Below, piece after piece: positions 44,836 to 52,953 of a stretch of DNA of 64,000 bases. The translations under genes and the position numbers were made by a program. The DNA comes from Rhodoferax sp. (GTDB taxonomy: Bacteria > Pseudomonadota > Gammaproteobacteria > Burkholderiales > Burkholderiaceae_C). The first letter of the stretch is position 1. Each line of letters begins with the position of its first letter. Below the pieces are notes generated by a model that had not been told where the DNA came from, did no database searches, and was given only the letters and a program-made list of their open reading frames with translations. Location of the stretch: the NCBI RefSeq assembly GCF_030697375.1, contig NZ_JAUYQD010000064.1:62001-126000 (forward strand), read 5' to 3'.

Positions 44836-44843
44836 TCACCCAT
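44658..44843 (-). CDS. Possible small protein overlapping the RT stop (61 aa)
   Basis: The ATG at 44843 overlaps the reverse transcriptase stop by 8 bp (ATGGGTGA) and has AAGGAG upstream at good spacing. The 61 residues read MGEAVTIQSRVMPTVKTVPL and end in a basic, Cys-containing tail (RGRGYHECRRRGYC). I recognise no family. Either it is a real small component or the ORF is an accident of a structured RNA; the hairpins fall inside it. Confidence 0.42.
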   Translation of the reverse strand: MGEAVTIQSRVMPTVKTVPLAAFSAARVEVLPTFRKFGTVLLVPEPSRGRGYHECRRRGYC

Positions 44844-46275
44844 ATATGACTCCTTCGTCTGAGTGCATCTCGGAGAGAATTTTGCTTCGATATCTTTCGT
44901 ATCGATCCGAAATTTGTTCATCCGTGAGCATTTCCGCTGGGCCGATTCGACCTCTCTTGATCAGAAATTCCAACTTTTCCGATCGAGTGCTGATGGCGTC
45001 ATAGTTTCTGACATACCCACCTTCTGGATCGAACTTCATTTCAAAATAGGCCCTACTCAAACGACGCAAATCTTTTGGCGGCTTACGGTCAAAGTCCTCC
45101 AATCGGCAAAAAAAGCCAGCGATCGTTGCATCAAGCCGGTGTAAAAGACTAAGGTCACTAATTTGGTTGAAATAGGCAATCCAACCGTATCGTTGCTTCT
45201 CGCTGATCGCGCCAGTTATTCGTTCATTGAGTTCCATTAAAAAAATCTCAGCCAGTCGCTCAGAATCAAGATATTTGTGCTTCTCCAGTCGCCTTGCCTT
45301 GTTGTGCACATACCCACTGAACATTGCAGCCATTGACTGCAAAAGTCGCTCCACAGTTGACTCACGCACAGTAATCACCGGGTGTAAAAATTCATAGCCC
45401 AAATAACCGAATCGCTCTGTGATAGGCCGAATGAAGCTTTTCCCTGAACTCAACGGGTGCAATGAGAGTCCCCTATGAACCAATCTACTTCGCAATGAGC
45501 GAAATGCCTTTTCTACGTGGTCTCGCTGCCCATACATCAAAACATCATCAACATATCGGTAGTACGTTACTGTAAGGTCACGCATAGCAGTATCTACGTC
45601 CTGCATATAGATAGACGCCAATATGTTTGATATCGCAAGTCCCTGCGGTACACCTACCCTAGGCGTAAATTCCGACCTAGAGCTGCGCCTAGAATTTTTT
45701 GGCACTGTAGGCGTACTGAGTGCTCTGCTAATCAAGCGCAATACCTGCCATGTCGCGATCTTCTGACGAAGTGCCTGAAGCAACTTTACGGGCACTATGT
45801 TGTCGTAAAAAGCTTGAATATCAGTGCCGCAAACCCACATTTCTTCAGCTGGTTCTTTTGCCACATCTGCTGCGATTTCTCGAACATATGTGCTGGCAAC
45901 GCTTCGAGGTACACACGTAGGAAAAACGTTTGCCAAAAATCTATTCAACTGGTGTAGAACAATCCGATCTCGTATAGAAGGAATTCCGATCAAACGCGGC
46001 ATCTTGTTTCGCCCCTTGATTTTCAGATTTTCCAAATATGGCGAAAACCGATAGGTGCCGGACAAACATTTTTCCGATACTGTTGTCAGTTCTGAACTGG
46101 CTTGAGGCTCGAACTGAAAGCCGTTTCTCCTGTCAACACCCTTACCAGCACTTTTTGAAAATCGCTCGAAATAAGCCGCAATCAAAGCTTCGGAGCTGAA
46201 AAGATGACGAAACAGAGCGTCATCATCAATCATTCCCAGTGCGAAGGCGTACTCTTCTGCTGATTTAACTGCCAT
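44836..46275 (-). CDS. Defence-type reverse transcriptase (unknown-group RT)
   Basis: A 479-residue reverse transcriptase. Counted from the ATG at 46275, palm motifs are RLIGIPSIRDRIVLHQLN (about 94-111), the first catalytic Asp in TDIQAFYDNI (Asp152), GVPQGLAISNILASIYM (208-224), the YVDD box (241-244) and FGYLGYEF (289-296). There is no maturase, endonuclease or intron structure, so it is not a group II intron or retron-msr type by eye. It is followed by a SLATT gene, the pairing known for defence-associated RTs (DRT; I believe the type called DRT10). It overlaps the restriction-gene chimera by 11 bp. Confidence 0.88.
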   Translation of the reverse strand: MAVKSAEEYAFALGMIDDDALFRHLFSSEALIAAYFERFSKSAGKGVDRRNGFQFEPQASSELTTVSEKCLSGTYRFSPYLENLKIKGRNKMPRLIGIPSIRDRIVLHQLNRFLANVFPTCVPRSVASTYVREIAADVAKEPAEEMWVCGTDIQAFYDNIVPVKLLQALRQKIATWQVLRLISRALSTPTVPKNSRRSSRSEFTPRVGVPQGLAISNILASIYMQDVDTAMRDLTVTYYRYVDDVLMYGQRDHVEKAFRSLRSRLVHRGLSLHPLSSGKSFIRPITERFGYLGYEFLHPVITVRESTVERLLQSMAAMFSGYVHNKARRLEKHKYLDSERLAEIFLMELNERITGAISEKQRYGWIAYFNQISDLSLLHRLDATIAGFFCRLEDFDRKPPKDLRRLSRAYFEMKFDPEGGYVRNYDAISTRSEKLEFLIKRGRIGPAEMLTDEQISDRYERYRSKILSEMHSDEGVIYG

Positions 46276-46897
46276 TGCTGAAGCTCTCAATCAAAATCGC
46301 TTGCCATAGCGCGTGCTTGAGGTTGGCATTGACTTCTGCCTGCACTCCAAGAACGAGGGACAATCGCCGATCCACTTCAGCGACAACGCGCTCCTGCTCC
46401 GCGAGTGGCGGCAATGGAATCGGCAAATGCTGACAGAAGTCGAGTGTCAAATTGGTTTGACCTGCAGTTGTCTTTGCTTTGCGGATTGCCCAAGCCATGA
46501 TGAATTCGGTCATTAGCGCATGTGCCATAAATTTTGTACTGAGCGGTTTTATGTGTCTGAAGCGGGCGATTGCTTGGTTCATATTCGCTTCGGCCATCGT
46601 TGGCGGCACAACTGAGACCTGCCCAAGAGGCGGGTCAACGATGTTAATAAGCACGTCTCCCGCCAACACTTGCAAGCGAAGCAATTCGCCCTCATGCGTT
46701 GCACGGCTCACGCCAGCAGCTTTGCCATCGATATACAGCAGGTATTTGGCAAAGCCGTAGCCGGTGTTGAGGGGGAATTCACGCAGGGCCACGCCGCGGG
46801 AGGCGTGGATGTTGGCGTCTGCCATGCTGCAGACGTACCAATCGGCTTGTTGCAGTAGCGTATCTATGCTGACTCTGGCTTTTTGCTCTGGCGTCAT
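46265..46897 (-). pseudogene. Chimeric remnant: HsdR N-terminus fused to HsdS C-terminus
   Basis: Residues 1 to about 62 (MTPEQKARVSIDTLLQQADW through REFPLNTGYGFAKYLLYIDG) match the start of type I restriction HsdR. From about residue 70 the protein becomes the C-terminal half of the specificity subunit HsdS (GDVLINIVDPPLG, PIPLPPLAEQERVVAEVDRRLS, AEVNANLKHALWQAILIESF). The two halves normally belong to different proteins, so a deletion has joined them. The frame is open throughout, and whether the product does anything is unknown. It lies directly upstream of the reverse transcriptase. Confidence 0.8.
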
Positions 46898-46962
46898 GCC
46901 GTCTCCCTTTTGGCATCGATTCTAGGGCCTGCGCCAGGCCACCCGAATTTAGAAGCAAAACC

Positions 46963-47012
46963 GGCCTCTAGCCACCGCAGACTATGCGCAAGCAGCTACC
47001 AAAACAATAGCA
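46963..47012 (+). repeat. Dispersed ~50-bp repeat, copy 5
   Basis: GGCCTCTAGCCACCGCAG, TGCGCAAGCAGCTACC and hairpin end GCTAC-n7-ATAGC. It lies between the restriction remnant and the thioesterase gene, marking the right edge of the accessory island. Confidence 0.85.
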
Positions 47013-47029
47013 GAATCACCCCCCAGGAG

Positions 47030-47530
47030 TTACTTCAAACCCAGCGGGTCATGCGCCTTGCCATCCCCAATCAGCTGCCCCATTTTGAAGATCCCACTGA
47101 CCCGCAATACGGGTAGCCCGTCAGCCGTGACCAGTCCCTGGCCGAAGAGCATGTTGCGGGTGGTTTTGAGGACGTCGCCTTCGCCTTGCACCCAGGCGCC
47201 CAAGGGGGAGGCGCCCATGTAGTCCATCTGCAGGCTGATGGTGGGCAGGAAGCGGCGTTCCATCTCGAACTGGTACATGGCGGCGCAGGGGATGAGCATG
47301 TCGGCAAAGGTGGCCATCATGCCGCCGTGGCAGATTTTCAGGGGGTTGGTGTGGCGCTCTTCCACGCGAAAGCCGATTTGCAGGCGTTTGCCGTCCCATT
47401 TGCCGTAGAGCGGGCCGTTGTGGGCGATGAAATGGCCGCCGACTTTGACGGCGCGAAAGCCTTCGGGGATGTTGAGTGCGGTCTCGGGGGCGAGGTCGTC
47501 AAACGCTGGAGAAGTGGGGGTGGAGCTCAT
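47030..47530 (-). CDS. PaaI-type hotdog thioesterase
   Basis: A 166-residue hotdog-fold acyl-CoA thioesterase. The active-site-like segment NPLKICHGGMMATFADM fits the PaaI/YigI family (HGG then an acidic residue). The ATG at 47530 is used since the 22 upstream open codons lack family sequence. The substrate is unknown. It lies 11 bp after hutF on the same strand and may be transcribed with the hut genes. Confidence 0.87.
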   Translation of the reverse strand: MSSTPTSPAFDDLAPETALNIPEGFRAVKVGGHFIAHNGPLYGKWDGKRLQIGFRVEERHTNPLKICHGGMMATFADMLIPCAAMYQFEMERRFLPTISLQMDYMGASPLGAWVQGEGDVLKTTRNMLFGQGLVTADGLPVLRVSGIFKMGQLIGDGKAHDPLGLK

Positions 47531-47541
47531 AGCACACCATG

Positions 47542-48951
47542 CTAGCGCCACAGGGTGTTCATGGTCCGGGCAAAGTCCCGGGCGAGACTGGGCCACGCGG
47601 CGGGTTTGGAGGGCTGGCCCGCCACAAACACCGCTGCCGGTTTGGCGTCAGGGCTGGAGAACACCAGGGCGTCTAGCACATGCTCGGCAGGCACGCCCAA
47701 CAGTGCAGGGGCTTGCGTGTCCAGCACCACAAAATCGGCGCGGTGGCCCAAGCGAATCGCGCCCAGCGGCTGCGCGGTGGCGGCGTGGCCACCGGCCAGC
47801 GCGGCCTCGAACAGGTTGGCTGCCGTGCTGGTGCTGGCACCGTGCTGGGCGGCCACATTGCGCTTGCGTTGCGTGAAGCGCTGTGAATACTCCAGCAGGC
47901 GCAGTTCTTCGCTCCAGCTGCGGGTAACGTGGCTGTCCGAGCCGATGGACCAATTGCCGCCCAGGGCCGCGTAACCCGAATAGTCGAACACGCCGTCGCC
48001 CAGGTTGGCCTCGGTGCTGGGGCAGATGACGATGGACGCGCCCACCTGTTGCACGCCCTGCAGCTCGGCGGGGGTGGTGTGGGTGGCGTGCACCAGGTTC
48101 CAGCGGGCGTTCATCGGCAAATTTTCCAGGGCCCATTCAATGGGGCGGCGGCCGGTGTGGGTGATGCAGTCTTGCACCTCTTGCGTTTGCTCGGCGATGT
48201 GCAGGTGCACCGGCATGTGCTGGGCATTGGCAAACGCGGCCACTTCATTGAGCGCCGCGCTGTCGGCTGCGCGCAGGGAGTGCAGCGCCACGCCGACATT
48301 GAAGTTGGCCAGCCCGCGCACCTGCATTTGCAGGTCGTCCACCAGGCGCAGGATGCTGTCGGGCGTGGAGGCAAAACGCTGCTGGTCGTCGCGCAGGCCC
48401 GCCGCGCCAAAACCCGAGCGCATGTACAGCGTGGGCAAGAGCGTGAGGCCCATGCCCACGCGCTGCGCCGCGCGCACCAGCGCCAGCGACATGTCCAGCG
48501 GGTCGGCGTAGGGCTGGCCCGCCACGGCGTTGTGCAGGTAGTGGAATTCGCAGACCTGGGTGTAGCCCGCCGCCAGCAGCTCGGCGTACAGCAGGGCCGC
48601 GATGTGCTCCAGTTGCTCCGGGCTGATGCGCTGGGCGGCGGAGTACATGCGGTCGCGCCAGCTCCAGAAATCGTCGCTGGCCGCGCCTGGGGCCCCTCCC
48701 CTGCGTTCCGTCAAGCCCACAATGGCGCGCTGAAAGGCGTGGCTGTGGGCGTTGACCACGCCGGGCAACACGGGGCCTTGGAGCCGGATGGCGTCGTCGC
48801 GGTCGGCGGCCGTGGCGTTGGGGGTGATGCCACACCACCGCCCTGCGGCGTCCACCGACAGCAGCACGTTCAGCGCCCAGGCGCCTTGCACCCAGGCCTG
48901 GGGGGCAAAGTAGTGTTGGGCCGCTTGGGGTTCCATGGGGTTAGCGGGCAT
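47542..48951 (-). CDS. hutF: Formimidoylglutamate deiminase
   Basis: Amidohydrolase that turns N-formimidoylglutamate into N-formylglutamate plus ammonia, the step of the five-enzyme histidine route. Metal-binding HxH is in VNAHSHAFQ, and other metal-site regions are QVCEFHYLHN, HLHIAEQ and IGSDSHV. From the ATG at 48951 it is 469 residues. That ATG has AGGAA upstream and overlaps hutG by 11 bp; a later ATG at 48936 is possible. The long open extension upstream is antisense-like noise inside hutG. Confidence 0.92.
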   Translation of the reverse strand: MPANPMEPQAAQHYFAPQAWVQGAWALNVLLSVDAAGRWCGITPNATAADRDDAIRLQGPVLPGVVNAHSHAFQRAIVGLTERRGGAPGAASDDFWSWRDRMYSAAQRISPEQLEHIAALLYAELLAAGYTQVCEFHYLHNAVAGQPYADPLDMSLALVRAAQRVGMGLTLLPTLYMRSGFGAAGLRDDQQRFASTPDSILRLVDDLQMQVRGLANFNVGVALHSLRAADSAALNEVAAFANAQHMPVHLHIAEQTQEVQDCITHTGRRPIEWALENLPMNARWNLVHATHTTPAELQGVQQVGASIVICPSTEANLGDGVFDYSGYAALGGNWSIGSDSHVTRSWSEELRLLEYSQRFTQRKRNVAAQHGASTSTAANLFEAALAGGHAATAQPLGAIRLGHRADFVVLDTQAPALLGVPAEHVLDALVFSSPDAKPAAVFVAGQPSKPAAWPSLARDFARTMNTLWR

Positions 48952-49741
48952 AGAGTTCCTGGCAGGCTTGCAAGGCGGCCGCCAGCATGGTTTGGAGCAG
49001 GGGCTGGATTTTGGACGCCTGGGCTGCGTCGTAGGCAAACGGCGCAGTCTCTTGCATATAGAGGTACTGGCACATTTCCAGTTGCACGGCGTGCACCCGC
49101 TTGGCAGGCGCACCGTAATGGCGGGTGATAAAACCGCCCTTGAAGCGGCCGTTGAGCACATGGCTAACCTGGCCGTTCTTCTCACACACGCTGGCAACAG
49201 CCTGGGCAATGCTGGTATCGGCGCTCTGGCCGCTGGCCGTGCCGATGTTCAGGCCCGGCAAGCGGCCTTCAAACAGCCAGGGAATCTGGGAGCGGATGCT
49301 GTGGGCATCCCACAACAGGGCGTAGCCGTGGATCGCCTGGATGCGCGCCAGCTCCGTGGCCAGGGCCGTGTGGTAGGGCTGCCAATAGGCTTCGCGGCGG
49401 CGCAAGCGTTCTTCTGCGGTGGGTTCGCAGCCCGCCTGGTAGAGCGCATCGCCAGTGAAAAACCGCGTGGGGCACAGCTCGGTGTTGGAGGCGCCGGGGT
49501 ACATGGGCGCATCGTCCGGCGGGCGGTTCAGGTCGATCACGTAGCGCGAGGTGCGCGGCTGCAGCACGCTGGCGCCCAGCGCCGGCAGGCCCTCATACAA
49601 CCGGGCCAGATGCCAGTCGGTGTCTTCCACGGCCAGGGCGCGCGGCACGTAATTAGCCTGCAGTTCGGGTGGAATCTCGGTGCCGATGTGCGGCATGCTG
49701 ACCAAAAGCGGCGCAGTGCCGCGGTGCAAGGTGTAGGTCAT
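48941..49741 (-). CDS. hutG: N-formylglutamate deformylase
   Basis: Zinc-dependent N-formylglutamate amidohydrolase that yields formate and glutamate. The 266 residues begin MTYTLHRGTAPLLVSMPHIG and contain DTDWHLARLY, DLNRPPDDAPMYPG and LLWDAHSIRSQIPWLFEG, all standard for HutG of the FGase type. It overlaps hutI by 4 bp (ATGA), so hutI-hutG are translationally coupled. Confidence 0.95.
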   Translation of the reverse strand: MTYTLHRGTAPLLVSMPHIGTEIPPELQANYVPRALAVEDTDWHLARLYEGLPALGASVLQPRTSRYVIDLNRPPDDAPMYPGASNTELCPTRFFTGDALYQAGCEPTAEERLRRREAYWQPYHTALATELARIQAIHGYALLWDAHSIRSQIPWLFEGRLPGLNIGTASGQSADTSIAQAVASVCEKNGQVSHVLNGRFKGGFITRHYGAPAKRVHAVQLEMCQYLYMQETAPFAYDAAQASKIQPLLQTMLAAALQACQELYAR

Positions 49742-50964
49742 CGGGCTTCCCCCTTAAAAATGGTTTGGATCGCAGGGTTGGCCCCCAGCGCGTAGGCCAG
49801 TTGGGCCGGGCGCTGCACATCCCACAGCACAAAGTCGGCGCGTTTGCCGGCTGCCAAGACTCCCCGGTCGGCCAGGCCCAGGGCCTGCGCGGCGTGGCGG
49901 GTGACGCCGGCCAGCGCTTCTTCGGGCGTGAGGCGAAACAGGGTGCAGGCCATGTTGAGCATGAGCAAGAGCGAGGTGCAGGGCGAGCTGCCGGGGTTGC
50001 TGTCGGTGGAGATGGCGATGGGCACGCCCTTGCTGCGCAACAAGTCCACCGGGGGCAGCTTGGTTTCCCGCAAAAAGTAAAACGCGCCGGGCAAGAGCAC
50101 GGCCACGCTGCCTGCTGCCGCCATGGCGCTGGCGCCCTCCTCGGACAACCACTCCAGGTGGTCGCAACTGCTGGCACCAAAACCGGCCGCCAGGGCCGCC
50201 CCACCGCTGTCGCTGAGTTGTTCGGCATGCAACTTGACGCCCAGGCCCAGGGCCCGCGCGGCTTCGAACACCCGGGCCGTCTGGGCCGGGCTGAAGGCAA
50301 TACGCTCACAAAAGGCATCGACCGCGTCGACCAGGCCTTCGGCGTGCAACACGGGCAGCATGCGCAATACCTCATTGATGTAGTCGTCGGCCCGCCCGGC
50401 GAACTCGGGCGGCAAGGCGTGGGCGCCCAGAAACGTGGTGCGGATGTCCACCGCATGGGCCTGCCCCAGCGCGCGCGCCACTTGCAGGCACTTGCGCTCG
50501 TGCGCCAGCGCCAGGCCGTAGCCGGACTTGATTTCCACCGTGGTCACGCCCTCGGCCATCAGTTGCTGCAAGCGTTTGGTGCTCTGGGCAGTTAGCTCCT
50601 GCGGCGTGGCGGTGCGGGTGGCGGCCACGGTGGAGGCGATGCCGCCGCCGCTGCGGGCGATGTCTTCGTAGCTGGCACCGTTCAGCCGCAGCTCGAACTC
50701 ATGGGCGCGGTCGCCACCGTAGACCAGGTGGGTGTGGCAGTCGATCAGGCCCGGGGTGATGAGTGCGCCCTGGGCATCGTGGCGCTCCACGCAGCGGGCG
50801 TCCAGCGCGGGGGGCAGTGCGGCGCGTGGGCCGACCCACAGCAGGTGGGCGCCCTCCACCACCAAGGCGGCGTCCTCAATCAGGCCGTAGGGCTGGGCCG
50901 CGTCGGCCTGCAGCGTGGCCACGCTGCAGTGGGTCCAGAGTTTCAGGGACATATTCGGGGTCAT
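49738..50964 (-). CDS. hutI: Imidazolonepropionase
   Basis: Hydrolyses imidazolonepropionate to formimidoylglutamate. Metal-binding motif DCHTHLVYGGDR, VEIKSGYGL, KLHAEQLSDSGGA and STDSNPGSSPC are clear. From the ATG at 50964 it is 408 residues, the usual length; this ATG has GGAG upstream and overlaps the hutD stop (ATGA). A few open codons further upstream are not used. Confidence 0.95.
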   Translation of the reverse strand: MTPNMSLKLWTHCSVATLQADAAQPYGLIEDAALVVEGAHLLWVGPRAALPPALDARCVERHDAQGALITPGLIDCHTHLVYGGDRAHEFELRLNGASYEDIARSGGGIASTVAATRTATPQELTAQSTKRLQQLMAEGVTTVEIKSGYGLALAHERKCLQVARALGQAHAVDIRTTFLGAHALPPEFAGRADDYINEVLRMLPVLHAEGLVDAVDAFCERIAFSPAQTARVFEAARALGLGVKLHAEQLSDSGGAALAAGFGASSCDHLEWLSEEGASAMAAAGSVAVLLPGAFYFLRETKLPPVDLLRSKGVPIAISTDSNPGSSPCTSLLLMLNMACTLFRLTPEEALAGVTRHAAQALGLADRGVLAAGKRADFVLWDVQRPAQLAYALGANPAIQTIFKGEAR

Positions 50965-51542
50965 AACGCAATCTCCATACACAGCGCCTCGGCAGCCTCG
51001 ATGCGCAGCTGCGCACCGGCGGGCACGCTGCGCCACGCCAGGCTGTGGGGGGGAGTGGTCAAGACTTCATGCTCAAAAAGCACGCTAGCCCCCGTAGACA
51101 GTGCGTAAACAGCTATTATTTTAGGAGCAAAAGTGGTGACAGTGAATGCACCTGCAACGCGCTGCATGCGCCCCGTCGCCTGGCCACTGCGCAGCATCAG
51201 GTTGAAATCTTGCGTGGGGCCGTTCAGCAGGTCACACTGGGTGGGCGTGGCGCCGTCAAAACACAGCGGCGCGCTGCTGCGGGTCAGCGCATGGGTTTGC
51301 GCCCCGACGGGGGTGTCCAGGGTCAGCCAGACACCGGCGCCCCCCAGCACCGCAAACCAGCGCTGCACCCCGTCAAACCGCGAAAAAGGCCCGCTGGCTT
51401 CCACCTCGGCCACCGACATGCGCCAGACCCAGTCTTGGGCAGAGGCATGGGGGGGCCAGGCCAGCAGCTCGCGGGTCACACCGCCACCGTTGCGCCAGGG
51501 GCTGGGCGGGACGTCGGCCAGGCGCACGATTTGCCAACTCAT
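50961..51542 (-). CDS. hutD: HutD-family protein carrying an in-frame dispersed repeat
   Basis: HutD (Ves-like) bicupin of 193 residues, thought to modulate histidine utilisation. Family marks are PPSPWRNGGGVTREL, DWVWRMSVAEVEASGPFSRFDG and CDLLNGPTQDFNLM. A copy of the dispersed repeat (51084-51130) lies inside the gene and is read in frame as FAPKIIAVYALSTGASVLFE, about residues 137-156. It overlaps hutI and hutC by 4 bp each. Confidence 0.88.
   Translation of the reverse strand: MSWQIVRLADVPPSPWRNGGGVTRELLAWPPHASAQDWVWRMSVAEVEASGPFSRFDGVQRWFAVLGGAGVWLTLDTPVGAQTHALTRSSAPLCFDGATPTQCDLLNGPTQDFNLMLRSGQATGRMQRVAGAFTVTTFAPKIIAVYALSTGASVLFEHEVLTTPPHSLAWRSVPAGAQLRIEAAEALCMEIAL
51084..51130 (+). 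repeat. Dispersed ~50-bp repeat, copy 6, inside hutD
   Basis: GCTAGCCCCCGTAGACA, then TGCGTAAACAGCTATT and a decayed hairpin end (TAGGAGC). It is the only copy in the window lying wholly inside an intact coding frame. Confidence 0.82.
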
Positions 51543-52249
51543 AACTGGAACTTGCCGTTGAAGCTGTAGCGCATGCCGGGGTAGACCAGCCGCACCAGGC
51601 TGGCCACATGGGCGCCGCTGGTGGTGCAGCGGGTCATCAGCAAACAGGGGTCGTTGCGTTTGATGCCCAGGGCTTTGGCCTGCGCGGCGTTCGGCAGGCC
51701 GGCTTCGATAGAGTAGCTAGCCTCGGTCAGCGGTGCATGCTCCAGCAGGTAGTGGGTGGGGGTGGTGTGGGTAAAGTCCACGCCCAGGTAGTCGGGCGCC
51801 GAGGCCGGGTTGACGTGGCGGTCTTCGTGCTGGATGGCCACCCCGTCCTCAAAGTGCACCATCACCGAATGGAACAGTGGGGCGCCCAAGCGCAGCTTGA
51901 AGGCGTCGGCCAGCGCCGCGTTGGCACGCACCGCCTCCACCAGCAAGACCTGGGTGCTGTGGGTGTGGCCGCGCTCCTCGATTTCTTCGTGGATGTCGCG
52001 CACCGCCAGGGTGCTGGAGATGCGGTGCAACTGCGCCACCACCGTGCCCGAGCCCTGCACCCGGGTGACCACACCTTCCACCGCCAGCTCTTTCACGGCG
52101 CGGTTCACCGTCATGCGGCTCACGCCAAACTGCTGCTGCAAGGCCGATTCACTGGGCACCGCGTCGCCCGGACGCCAGGCGCCGCTGTTGATTTGGGCTT
52201 TGACAAAGGCTTTGACCTGTTCGTAGGCGGGGAGTTTGGTGTGGGGCAT
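51539..52249 (-). CDS. hutC: Histidine utilisation repressor HutC (GntR family)
   Basis: GntR/HutC-type repressor that responds to urocanate. The N-terminal winged helix is at about 5-70 (YEQVKAFVKAQINSGAWRPG, SESALQQQFGVSRMTVNRAVKEL) and a UTRA ligand domain follows (DRHVNPASAPDYLGVDFTHT). The ATG at 52249 is preferred over a GTG 18 bp upstream. A HutC-box candidate sits about 30-55 bp before this start. It overlaps hutD by 4 bp. Confidence 0.93.
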   Translation of the reverse strand: MPHTKLPAYEQVKAFVKAQINSGAWRPGDAVPSESALQQQFGVSRMTVNRAVKELAVEGVVTRVQGSGTVVAQLHRISSTLAVRDIHEEIEERGHTHSTQVLLVEAVRANAALADAFKLRLGAPLFHSVMVHFEDGVAIQHEDRHVNPASAPDYLGVDFTHTTPTHYLLEHAPLTEASYSIEAGLPNAAQAKALGIKRNDPCLLMTRCTTSGAHVASLVRLVYPGMRYSFNGKFQL

Positions 52250-52276
52250 GGCAGAATGGAGTTTCACCGCATTCTA

Positions 52277-52304
52277 CAAGTTGTATAGACAACTAGTCTA
52301 TACA
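52277..52304 (-). promoter_or_regulatory. HutC-box candidate before hutC
   Basis: Contains CAAGTTGTATAGACAACTA (52277-52295), identical to the site before hutU. A larger palindrome overlaps it: TGTATAGAC (52282-52290), spacer AACTA, GTCTATACA (52296-52304). Probably autoregulates hutC-D-I-G-F. Confidence 0.82.
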
Positions 52305-52363
52305 GAGAAACCCTTAGCAGAACAATTGCCCACGTGCCGCCGTGGTGATGCCGCCAGCTTGCC

Positions 52364-52939
52364 TTAAACCGACCAATTCATCATGCCGCGATACCGTTCG
52401 GGCTGCTGGTCCATGGCGTTGACCAGTTTGTCGTAGATCTCGGCGGGCGGAGTGCCCTTGGCTTTTTCGGATTCATAGATATGCATCCGTTCCTGGCGAA
52501 AACTGGCTTCGGTTGCATTGAAATAGGCTTGGCTTTCCGCAGTCACCGGTTCGCCACTGCCCGAGTAACGGATGATGCCGTCTCCGCCCGGCAGAAGTCC
52601 ACTTAGATCCATCGCGCCACCCATACCGCCGCCATTGGTATTGTCGGCGTAGGCAAACCTCTGGGCAATCTGGTCGGCATCTTCGGGCCTTGATCCCTTC
52701 AAACCGTCCGCAAATACAGAACGCCGTTGCACTCGCTCGTGGCCGTTGGCTGGCGCAGTCGAACGTGCCGTAAATGTCAATGGAGGATGGCTTGTAGCCT
52801 GCGTGTTTGAAGGGGAAGTGTCTGCCTTCAAGCTGTCCGCAAGCACCGCACCGAAGTTACTTGGGTCGCTGGGTGCAGAGGCAGGCCTGATCGCACGGGC
52901 GGGCGGGTTGGCCAAAGACGAGAGAGGGGTGAGGTTCAT
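52364..52939 (-). CDS. Unknown protein, tandem copy A
   Basis: 191 residues with no recognised family. The N-terminal half is Pro/Ala/Ser-rich and probably disordered (SLANPPARAIRPASAPSD). The middle contains GHERVQRRSVF and a Gly/Asn-rich segment. The C-terminal ~70 residues look folded and helical (FNATEASFRQERMHIYESEK) and end QQPERYRGMMNWSV. No signal peptide or membrane segment. The ATG at 52939 has AAGGAT upstream. It is 590 bp from its near-identical partner. Confidence 0.7.
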   Translation of the reverse strand: MNLTPLSSLANPPARAIRPASAPSDPSNFGAVLADSLKADTSPSNTQATSHPPLTFTARSTAPANGHERVQRRSVFADGLKGSRPEDADQIAQRFAYADNTNGGGMGGAMDLSGLLPGGDGIIRYSGSGEPVTAESQAYFNATEASFRQERMHIYESEKAKGTPPAEIYDKLVNAMDQQPERYRGMMNWSV

Positions 52940-52953
52940 GGCGTGGTCTATCC

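Noticed and set aside
44836..46275. Group II intron or retron reading of the reverse transcriptase
   Set aside because: No maturase or endonuclease domain and no intron domain V-like hairpin; no msr-msd inverted repeat just upstream of the RT. The partner gene is SLATT.
47929..49128. 399-codon open frame antisense to hutF
   Set aside because: Shadow of HutF; Arg/His/Gly-rich, no domain, no ribosome-binding site.
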